Program-made: the position numbers and the translations under genes
Shown: in pieces, positions 1 through 6,400 of the stretch
Layout: each line of letters starts with the position of its first letter
Numbering within the stretch: position 1 is the stretch's first letter
The notes under the pieces: generated by a model
Seen by the model: only the letters and a program-made list of their open reading frames with translations
Database searches by the model: none
Told to the model about the DNA's origin: nothing
NCBI GenBank assembly: GCA_964429695.1
Contig: CAYSCS010000112.1
Location: forward strand, 1 to 15,227
DNA from: CAYSCS01 sp964429695
GTDB taxonomy: Bacteria; Acidobacteriota; Aminicenantia; Aminicenantales; Aminicenantaceae
DNA: 15,227 nucleotides
Direction of reading: 5' to 3'

Positions 1-120
1 AATGTAGATTTAGAGATAGCGTTGATAACGGATGTAGCGATGGAGAAGGGGTTGAGGTTTGCGATAAGGGAGGGAGGGAGGACGGTTGGAGCAGGGACAG
101 TGACCGAGATCCTGGAATAG
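1..120 (+). CDS. tuf: Elongation factor Tu, C-terminal fragment (first tuf copy)
   Basis: Only the last 39 codons and the TAG stop lie in the window; the 5' end is cut by the window edge. EF-Tu is the GTPase that carries aminoacyl-tRNA to the ribosomal A site. The visible tail ends with the family signature LRFAIREGGRTVGAGTVTEI followed by LE, which is the end of beta-barrel domain 3 and matches the usual C terminus with no extension. The stop is 17 bases before rpmG, so the two are probably co-transcribed. Codon use is odd next to its neighbours: alanine is mostly GCG and threonine often ACG. A second tuf begins at the right end of the window. Identification is secure from the tail sequence. 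Confidence 0.95.
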   Translation, partial: NVDLEIALITDVAMEKGLRFAIREGGRTVGAGTVTEILE

Positions 121-137
121 ATAAGGAAAAATAGAGG

Positions 138-287
138 ATGAGGGAAATAATAACGCTTGAGTGCTCAGAATGCAAAAGGCGAAATTACACAAGCACAAAA
201 GATAAAAAAAAACAGAAGGAAAGGCTAGAACTTAAGAAATACTGCAAATTTTGCCGAAAGCATACGCTCCATAAAGAAATAAAATGA
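138..287 (+). CDS. rpmG: 50S ribosomal protein L33
   Basis: A 49-residue basic protein, the normal size for L33, a small protein of the large subunit near the E site. It begins MREIITLECSECKRRNY and has two CxxC pairs, C9/C12 and C36/C39, so it is the zinc-binding form of L33; many bacteria also have cysteine-free paralogues. The C-terminal part (KKYCKFCRKHTLHKEIK) matches the family ending. The start ATG has AAGGA at 123-127 as the likely ribosome binding site, with a 10-base spacer; a GAGG directly touching the ATG is too close to act. It sits between tuf and tRNA-Trp, a common bacterial arrangement upstream of secE-nusG. Confidence 0.95.
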   Translation: MREIITLECSECKRRNYTSTKDKKKQKERLELKKYCKFCRKHTLHKEIK

Positions 288-364
288 ATTTATAAAGTTG
301 ATAAAATAGAAAAAATTGAAGCGAGAAAAGACCATAATTAAAAAGGAGGCGAGGTTAAGTTTAC
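288..364 (+). other. AT-rich spacer between rpmG and tRNA-Trp
   Basis: A 77-base gap with no open frame. It contains a strong Shine-Dalgarno-like run (AAGGAGG at 343-349) but no start codon at a workable distance. A TTGATA at 298-303 lacks a convincing -10 partner. The tRNA may therefore be processed from the tuf-rpmG transcript. Confidence 0.4.
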
Positions 365-438
365 AGGTGAGTAGCTCAACTGGTTAGAGCATCGGTCTCC
401 AAAACCGAAGGTTGCGGGTTCGAGTCCTGCCTCACCTG
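365..438 (+). tRNA. trnW: tRNA-Trp (anticodon CCA)
   Basis: A full cloverleaf can be folded by eye. The acceptor stem AGGTGAG (365-371) pairs with CTCACCT (431-437), and the discriminator is G438. The D stem is GCTC/GAGC with a GG-containing loop. The anticodon stem TCGGT/ACCGA encloses the loop CTCCAAA, giving anticodon CCA at 399-401, which reads UGG (tryptophan). The T arm is GCGGG-TTCGAGT-CCTGC with one G-T wobble. The 3' CCA is not encoded, since CTT follows, so CCA must be added by nucleotidyltransferase. G as discriminator and the CCA anticodon are the expected tryptophanyl-tRNA synthetase identity elements. Position between rpmG and secE is typical of many bacteria. Confidence 0.97.
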
Positions 439-486
439 CTTAAATTGAAGAAAGAAAATTCGACAATAGATGGAACGGACAAAAGA

Positions 487-506
487 GGAGAGGTAATTAC
501 CTATCC
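487..506. promoter_or_regulatory. Near-perfect palindrome upstream of secE (possible operator)
   Basis: The 12 bases at 491-502 (AGGTAATTACCT) equal their own reverse complement. Extending four bases each side to 487-506 adds three more pairs with one mismatch. It sits 27 bases before the secE start. A loop-free palindrome is better suited to a dimeric DNA-binding protein than to an RNA hairpin. The role is inferred only. Confidence 0.35.
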
Positions 507-533
507 TTAAACCTTCTTTCACTTGAGGAAAAA

Positions 534-746
534 ATGAATCAAAAAGGAAGATGGTATAAGCGCTTTTTTCAGTTTTTGAAAGAGGTCAGAATTGAAGTTA
601 AGAAGGTGACTTGGCCTTCAAGAACTGAAGTCTATAGCACCACAATCGTGGTCATCGTTGCCACCTTCTTTTTTGGGTTTTATCTTTTTTTCATGGATAT
701 TATTTTTTCATGGATAGTGGCGAGAATTGAATCTCTTTTTGGATAG
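534..746 (+). CDS. secE: Preprotein translocase subunit SecE
   Basis: A 70-residue protein of the short, single-span SecE type found in most bacteria other than E. coli and its relatives. SecE clamps SecY in the inner membrane and is essential for protein export. A cytosolic amphipathic stretch (FFQFLKEVRIEVKKVTWPSR, residues 11-30) contains the hallmark EVKKVTWPSR, followed by one hydrophobic segment at about residues 36-62. The start ATG is preceded by GAGG at 525-528 with 5 bases between. Its stop lies 13 bases before nusG, giving the standard secE-nusG pair. The preceding gap holds a palindrome but no convincing promoter. Confidence 0.95.
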   Translation: MNQKGRWYKRFFQFLKEVRIEVKKVTWPSRTEVYSTTIVVIVATFFFGFYLFFMDIIFSWIVARIESLFG

Positions 747-759
747 GGTTGGAATAGAA

Positions 760-1290
760 ATGGCAAAAAACTGGTATGTAGTTCATACGTATTCAGGGTT
801 TGAGAAGTTTGTGGCTGAGTCTATTCGCCAGAAGGCTGCAGAGTTAAGGCTTGAGGACCAGATTGGTCAAATTATCATCCCTACCGAGGGAGTTGTTGAA
901 ATAAAAAGTGGAAGAAAGGTAGTCTCTACAAAGCGCTCCTATCCTGGTTATATTTTAGTAGAAATGGAAATGACAGATTCGAATTGGCACATGATTAGAG
1001 AAATCCCTAAAGTCACTGGGTTTGTAGGTGCTGGGAAGAAACCAACTCCCCTTAGCAAGGATGAGGTAAGCCAGATAGTGGAGCACATGGAGGTGACTTC
1101 AGAAAAGCCAAAGCCAAAGCATACCTTCGAGAAAGGCGAGGCTGTAAGAATAATAGATGGTCCGTTTTTTAATTTCAATGGCATCGTAGAAGAAGTAAAC
1201 CATGAGAGAAATACCTTGAAAGTTTTGGTCACGATTTTTGGTCGTTCGACACCCGTCGAGCTTGAATTCTTGCAAGTTGAAAAAATATAG
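760..1290 (+). CDS. nusG: Transcription termination/antitermination factor NusG
   Basis: A 176-residue protein of normal NusG length. NusG binds the beta' clamp helices of RNA polymerase, suppresses or modulates pausing, and links polymerase to Rho or the ribosomal protein S10. The N-terminal NGN domain starts MAKNWYVVHTYSGFEKFVAE and contains the family stretch RSYPGYILVEM; it runs on to VTGFVG. The C-terminal KOW domain begins at about residue 122 (FEKGEAVRIIDGPFFNFNG) and ends with FGRSTPVELEFLQVEKI. An upstream in-frame ATG at 727 would add 11 residues and overlap secE. The start at 760 is preferred because it gives the conserved MAKNWYVVHTYSG beginning. The ribosome binding site is weak (GGA at 751-753), so translation may be coupled to secE. 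Confidence 0.96.
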   Translation: MAKNWYVVHTYSGFEKFVAESIRQKAAELRLEDQIGQIIIPTEGVVEIKSGRKVVSTKRSYPGYILVEMEMTDSNWHMIREIPKVTGFVGAGKKPTPLSKDEVSQIVEHMEVTSEKPKPKHTFEKGEAVRIIDGPFFNFNGIVEEVNHERNTLKVLVTIFGRSTPVELEFLQVEKI

Positions 1291-1298
1291 GAGGAATA

Positions 1299-1730
1299 AT
1301 GTCGAAGGAAGTGGAAGCTGTCGTCAGACTTCAAATCATTGCCGGGCAAGCAAGCCCAGCCCCTCCGGTAGGGCCAGCACTCGGTCAACATAACGTAAAT
1401 ATCATGGAATTTGTGCGGCAATTTAACGAAAGAACAAGCAAAATGGAAGAAGGGACCATAGTTCCCGTGGTAATAACTATTTTTAAGGATCGGAGTTTCA
1501 ATTTCGTGCTCAAATCTCCTCCTGCTGCTTATTTATTGAAAAAATATGCTGGGATTGCTAAAGGTTCTGGTGCTCCCAATAAGGAGAAGGTGGGGAAGAT
1601 TACTGAGAAGCAGATTGAGGAGATAGCCAAGATAAAAATGGCGGATTTAAATGCCTATGATTTAGAAGCTGCAAAAAAAATCATAAAGGGTACAGCAAAA
1701 AATATGGGATTGGAGATTGTAAGTGGCTAA
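1299..1730 (+). CDS. rplK: 50S ribosomal protein L11
   Basis: A 143-residue protein of standard L11 length. L11 binds the GTPase-associated region of 23S rRNA at the stalk base, where EF-G and EF-Tu act, and is the classic target of trimethylation by PrmA. The N-terminal domain holds the proline-rich family motif SPAPPVGPALGQHNVNIMEF (residues 19-38). The C-terminal RNA-binding domain includes AYLLKKYAGIAKGSGAPNKE and ends KGTAKNMGLEIVSG. A strong AGGAGG at 1289-1294 overlaps the nusG stop and stands 4 bases before the ATG. The 3' end overlaps rplA by 8 bases. Confidence 0.97.
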   Translation: MSKEVEAVVRLQIIAGQASPAPPVGPALGQHNVNIMEFVRQFNERTSKMEEGTIVPVVITIFKDRSFNFVLKSPPAAYLLKKYAGIAKGSGAPNKEKVGKITEKQIEEIAKIKMADLNAYDLEAAKKIIKGTAKNMGLEIVSG

Positions 1731-2415
1731 GAGAGGGAAAAAATATATCAAAGCTAAGGAGCTAAGGGAAAAAGAGGAATATTCTCTTGAGGAAGCCGTG
1801 GAACTGTTGAAGAAAATGAGGTATGCAAAGTTTGACGAATCGGTTGACATTTCAGTTCGGCTAAATGTTGACCCTAAGCACTCTGATCAAATGGTGAGGG
1901 GAACGGTAATCCTTCCTCATGGGACAGGAAAAAAGAAAAAAATTTGTGTCCTAGCCTCAGGGGAAAAAATAAAAGAGGCGGAAGAAGCAGGTGCAGACTA
2001 TGTGGGAGGAGAGGAATTGATTGAGAAGATTTCAAATGGATGGATTGATTTCGATGCCGTGGTCGCTACACCCGATATGATGAGGAGTGTAGGAAAGTTA
2101 GGAAAAGTGCTGGGACCAAGAGGCCTCATGCCTAACCCTAAATCAGGAACAGTGACTTTTGAAGTCAAGAAAGCGGTAGAAGAAATAAAATCGGGAAAGG
2201 TGGAGTTCAGGATTGATAAGACAGCCATAATCAATTCTTCTGTAGGGAAAATCTCCTTTTCTTCCGATATGTTGAAAGATAACATAAAAGCTTTCATTCA
2301 AGCTGTATTACAGGCGAAGCCCCCCGCCGCCAAAGGTAAATATATAAAGGGAATAAAGCTTTCATCTACCATGGGGCCTTCGCTAAAACTTGCTGAGAGT
2401 GTTATCGAAAGATAG
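1723..2415 (+). CDS. rplA: 50S ribosomal protein L1
   Basis: A 230-residue protein of normal length. L1 forms the mobile L1 stalk that helps release deacylated tRNA, and in many bacteria represses translation of its own mRNA. The start is GTG at 1723, giving MAKRGKKYIKAKEL; a GGAG at 1712-1715 lies 7 bases upstream inside rplK, so translation is likely coupled. Family signatures include the glycine-rich interdomain segment MRSVGKLGKVLGPRGLMPNP (about residues 120-139) followed by KSGTV. The conserved tail GKYIKGIKLSSTMGPSLKL is also present. The nusG-rplK gap is only 8 bases, so any L1 regulatory RNA site would have to lie inside coding sequence. Confidence 0.97.
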   Translation: MAKRGKKYIKAKELREKEEYSLEEAVELLKKMRYAKFDESVDISVRLNVDPKHSDQMVRGTVILPHGTGKKKKICVLASGEKIKEAEEAGADYVGGEELIEKISNGWIDFDAVVATPDMMRSVGKLGKVLGPRGLMPNPKSGTVTFEVKKAVEEIKSGKVEFRIDKTAIINSSVGKISFSSDMLKDNIKAFIQAVLQAKPPAAKGKYIKGIKLSSTMGPSLKLAESVIER

Positions 2416-2424
2416 GAGAAGAGA

Positions 2425-2949
2425 ATGAAGAAAGAGGAAAAAATTCGTGTGGTTGAGGAACTGAAAGATTATTTTTCTAGGTTTGATTCTTTTTATTTAG
2501 TAGATTTCATGAAAATGCCAGTTTCTAAGTTTAATGAATTGAGGAGACAATTAAAAGAGAAGAATTTTTCTCTAAAGGTTATAAAAAACCGTCTCGCGTT
2601 GAGGGCCCTCAGAGAGGATTTCCCTGAAGAGATAAAACAATTTTTTCTTGGACCTACGGCGATTGCTTTTTCTCCGGAGAATCCCTTGGTTTTGGCACGA
2701 ATCCTTAGAGATTTTTCTCTAAAAAATAACCTCCTCAAGGTAAAGGGGGGGATGATTGGGGGTCATATTTTTAGAGGAGAAGAATTTGAGGAAGTTGCCA
2801 GCCTCAGCTCAAGGGAAGAAATGTTGGCGAAGCTGGGGTCCCTGATTGCCATTCCTTTGATAAAATTATTAAAGACTTGGCAGGCCCCTTTAAATAATTT
2901 GGGCTTGATGTTGAGTCAATTAAATAAAAAACATAGGGTGGAGGTATAA
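2425..2949 (+). CDS. rplJ: 50S ribosomal protein L10
   Basis: A 174-residue protein matching L10 (P0), which anchors L7/L12 dimers to the large subunit. The N-terminal rRNA-binding domain shows FYLVDFMKMPVSKFNELRRQ followed by KVIKNRLALRAL, a family pattern. The middle FFLGPTAIAF and the segment LKVKGGMIGG also fit. The C-terminal helix that binds L12 dimers begins around residue 145 (LLKTWQAPLNNLGLMLSQLN). Only 9 bases separate it from rplA, so there is no room for the separate L10(L12) autoregulatory leader present before rplJ in E. coli and Bacillus. The stop is one base before rplL. Confidence 0.95.
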   Translation: MKKEEKIRVVEELKDYFSRFDSFYLVDFMKMPVSKFNELRRQLKEKNFSLKVIKNRLALRALREDFPEEIKQFFLGPTAIAFSPENPLVLARILRDFSLKNNLLKVKGGMIGGHIFRGEEFEEVASLSSREEMLAKLGSLIAIPLIKLLKTWQAPLNNLGLMLSQLNKKHRVEV

Positions 2950-2950
2950 A

Positions 2951-3406
2951 ATGTCCGATGCACAAACAAAAGAAGCAGGAGAAAATACAAAGGAAAAAAA
3001 GGAGAAAAAAGAGAAGATAAAACTGACTAAAGAACAATTTTTTGAACATCTCGACAATTTGACTGTATTAGAACTAGCTGATTACATCAAAGAATTTGAA
3101 AAGAGATATGGAGTGAGTGCTGCGGCTGTTGCTCCGATGGCAGTTGCTGGTGCCGGAGCTACGCCTGGGGCAGAGGCGAAGGCAGAGGAAGTAAAGACTG
3201 TCTTCACCGTGGTCCTCAAGAGTGTAGGAGATAAGAAGATCAATGTGATCAAAACTGTTAGAGAGGTAACGAATCTTGGTTTGAAAGAGGCTAAAGACCT
3301 TGTAGACCAAGCTCCCAAGCCCATCAAGGAAGGGGTTTCCAAGGAAGAGGCTGAACAGATTAAGGCAAAATTTGAAGAAGTTGGAGCCGTTGTCGAGCTT
3401 CAATGA
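2951..3406 (+). CDS. rplL: 50S ribosomal protein L7/L12 with charged N-terminal extension
   Basis: A 151-residue stalk protein that recruits and activates the translational GTPases. The dimerisation domain (LTKEQFFEHLDNLTVLELAD, about residues 25-44) is followed by an Ala/Pro/Gly-rich hinge (about 54-76). The C-terminal factor-binding domain contains KINVIKTVREVTNLGLKEAK and ends EEVGAVVELQ. It is longer than the usual 120-130 residues because of about 23 extra N-terminal residues rich in Lys and Glu. The start is supported by GGAGG at 2940-2944 with 6 bases to the ATG, and no better internal start is seen. Being one base from rplJ is compatible with coupling to L10 synthesis. Confidence 0.95.
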   Translation: MSDAQTKEAGENTKEKKEKKEKIKLTKEQFFEHLDNLTVLELADYIKEFEKRYGVSAAAVAPMAVAGAGATPGAEAKAEEVKTVFTVVLKSVGDKKINVIKTVREVTNLGLKEAKDLVDQAPKPIKEGVSKEEAEQIKAKFEEVGAVVELQ

Positions 3407-3430
3407 TTTAACAAGAAAATTAAATCTTCA

Positions 3431-3447
3431 TTCCTCATTTTGAGGAA
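3431..3447 (+). promoter_or_regulatory. Small hairpin in the rplL-rpoB gap (possible attenuator or RNA processing site)
   Basis: TTCCTC (3431-3436), loop ATTTT, GAGGAA (3442-3447) gives a perfect 6-bp stem. It is not followed by a T run, so it does not look like a full intrinsic terminator. E. coli has an attenuator and an RNase III site at this same junction, which makes a role in lowering rpoBC relative to rplJL plausible but unproven here. Confidence 0.35.
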
Positions 3448-3485
3448 GGGATAGAATTTTATAACGAGTTATTGAGAGAATTAAA

Positions 3486-6400
3486 ATGTTTGAAAATTCA
3501 AGCCACATCTACCGAGAAAGAATAGATTTTTCTAAATTAAAAACTTCAATTCCCATGCCTGATTTACTTTCTGTTCAGAAGGCGTCCTATGCTGAGTTTC
3601 TGCAGATGGAACTTCTTCCCCAGGAAAGGAAAGAGGTAGGGCTTCAAGCTGCCTTTAATGATTTGTTTCCCATATCTGATTTTAAAGACACTACCCGTCT
3701 AGAATTTATCAGCTATTCTGTGGGTATCTGGGAATGTAAGTGCGGAAGGCTGAAAGGTGTCGAAAATTCTAGGTATAGATGTGAGAATTGTGGGACTTTG
3801 CTCCCCCCTGATAGGGAGGTTGTGGAGAAAGAAATATGTCCTTATTGTGGAGCTGTTGAAAAAATCACCATCCCCCTTTGTGACCACTGTGGAGACAAGG
3901 TTAGCCTGAAGATGAAATACAGCCCACAGGAATGTCTTGAAAAAGGCTACTCCTATTCAGTTCCCTTGAGAATTAAAGTAAGACTCGTTTCGTTCGAGAA
4001 GGACCCAGCAACAAAGGTAAAAAGGTTGAAGCACATCAAGGAGCAAGAAGTTTATTTTGGAGATATTCCTTTGATGACTGAGAAGGGCACCTTCATTTTC
4101 AATGGAATAGAAAGGGTAGTTGTAAGCCAGCTTCAAAGGTCTCCTGGAGTTTTTTTCAGGCCAGGCGAAGCAAAGGGTTTTTACATCGCTAAGATCATAC
4201 CTTATCGAGGGGCTTGGGTGGAATTTGAATACGATGCTAAGAACATCCTTTATGTCAGGCTTGACCGGAAGAAGAAGTTCTTAGCCACCATATTTTTAAG
4301 AGCCCTGGGGTTTGGCTCAGATGAAGAGATTATTCGTTTATTCTATAGAACGTACAGGATTTACCCCGAGAATGGAAAATTTTATTTAGAATGTAATGAG
4401 AATCTCATCGGAAAGACGCTCGCAGAGGATGTCATTGACCCTAAAACGAAGAAGATCATTCTTCCTGCGAAGAAAAAGATAAGTAAAGAGGGCTACCAGC
4501 TCTTGAAGGAGTTGAAGGTTGAAAAAGTTCCCATTGCCAAAAGAGATTTGAATGGAGCTTTTTCTCTTGTTGGGGTAAAGGGCTTGATCAGAATAAACGA
4601 GGAAATAGGTGAGAAGAGACTTGAAGAACTGGCGGCAAGAGGAGAGCCCTTTGAGGTGTTTTTCCCCAATGAAGAGGGGGTTGATAACATAATTTCCAAC
4701 ACTTTGAGAAGGGATATTTGCAAGGATACTAACCAAGCTCTGGCAGAAATCTATAAGAAGTTGAGACCAGGCGAACCCCATACCCTGGAGAGTGCTCATA
4801 ATCTTTTCCATAATCTTTTCTTCAATCCTCATAAATATAACTTCTCCCGCATCGGTCGACTAAAAATGAACATAAAACTAAACCTCAACACCCCACTGGA
4901 AGAAAAGACTCTCAGTCCTCTTGACTTTGTTGAGGTCATTAAATATTTGCTCCGTTTGCGACATGGAGAGGGGAGTGTCGATGATATCGACCATTTAGGC
5001 AATCGCAGGGTGCGCTCGACCGGAGAATTGGTGGAAAATGCTTTCAGGATTGGACTCGCCCGCATGGAGAGGACCATCAAAGAGAAGATGACTGTGGCTT
5101 CTGATTTAGCCTCAGCTATGCCTCAAGATTTAATCAACTCCAAGCCCGTGATTGCTGCCTTGAAAGAATTTTTCGGAAGCTCTCAGCTCTCTCAATTCAT
5201 GGACCAAATTAACAGTCTTGCTGAAATAACTCACAAGAGACGTTTGAGTGCTTTAGGGCCTGGAGGGTTGAGTAGAGAGAGGGCTGGATTTGAAGTGAGG
5301 GACATTCAAGCTTCTCATTATGGAAGAATTTGTCCCATAGAGACTCCTGAAGGTCCCAATATAGGGTTGATTTCTTCTTTAAGCTGTTATGCACGAGTAA
5401 ATGAATTTGGGTTCATAGAAACCCCTTACAAGAAAGTAAAAAATGGAAGAGTCGTAGATTACGTCAAAATTCTTCATCCAGGTATGAGTTCATTCAAGAT
5501 TGGTGAGATTGTCGAGAAGGAAATCTTTGAAAAAGAAGTTGAGAACCTGAAGCGAAAGAAAATGAAGCACCTTCCTGTGAGCGAACCTTATTGCTTCTAT
5601 CTCACTGCCTGGGAGGAGGAGAAATATAACATTGCTCAGGCAAATGCACCTGTGGATGAGAGAGGCTATTTTACCACTGAGATAATAAATGCGAGACAGG
5701 GAGGGAATTTTAAGCTTATTCCCAAAGACAAGATCGATTATATCGATGTCTCACCCAAGCAACTTGTGTCCCTTTCAGCAGCCTTAATTCCTTTTCTGGA
5801 GCACGATGATGCCAACCGTGCTTTGATGGGTTCAAACATGCAGCGGCAGGCTGTCCCCTTGCTTCGGCCCGAAGCTCCACTGGTGGGAACAGGAATGGAG
5901 CATCTTGTAGCCAAAGGGTCTGGAGATGTCATCATCTGCAGGAGATCAGGAGTGGTGGAGTTTGTAGATTCTGAAAGAATCCTAGTGCGAGTGAGCGAAG
6001 ATGAAGAAGCTAAAGAATATGAGGTGGGAACAGACCTCTATCTTCTGACAAAATTCCTGAGGACGAACCAAAACACATGCATCAATCATAGGCCCATAGT
6101 CAGAAAAGGAGACAGGGTGGTAAAAGGACAAATCCTTGCCGATAGTTCATGTACAGATAAGGGGGAACTGGCGCTGGGAAGAAATGTGCTCTGTGCTTTC
6201 ATGCCCTGGAGAGGATATAATTTTGAAGACGCGATAATTGTGAGTGAGAAGCTAATCAAAGAGGATGTTTTTACCTCTGTCCATATAGTCGAGGAGACCA
6301 TAGAAGCGCGTGACACCAAGCTTGGTAGTGAAGAAATCACAAGAGACATCCCTAATGTTCCTGAGAATCTCCTCAGAAATTTGGATGAGAACGGAATAGT

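Noticed and set aside
343..387. Strong ribosome binding site AAGGAGG just before tRNA-Trp, with GTG at 367
   Set aside because: The GTG is 17 bases away, gives only six codons and lies inside the tRNA; no peptide is credible.
445..472. Possible promoter TTGAAG / TAGATG after the tRNA
   Set aside because: Spacing is 16 but the -10 match is poor; not enough to call.
948..1421. - strand open frame crossing nusG and rplK
   Set aside because: Opposite two certain genes; no recognisable protein pattern and no own ribosome binding site context.
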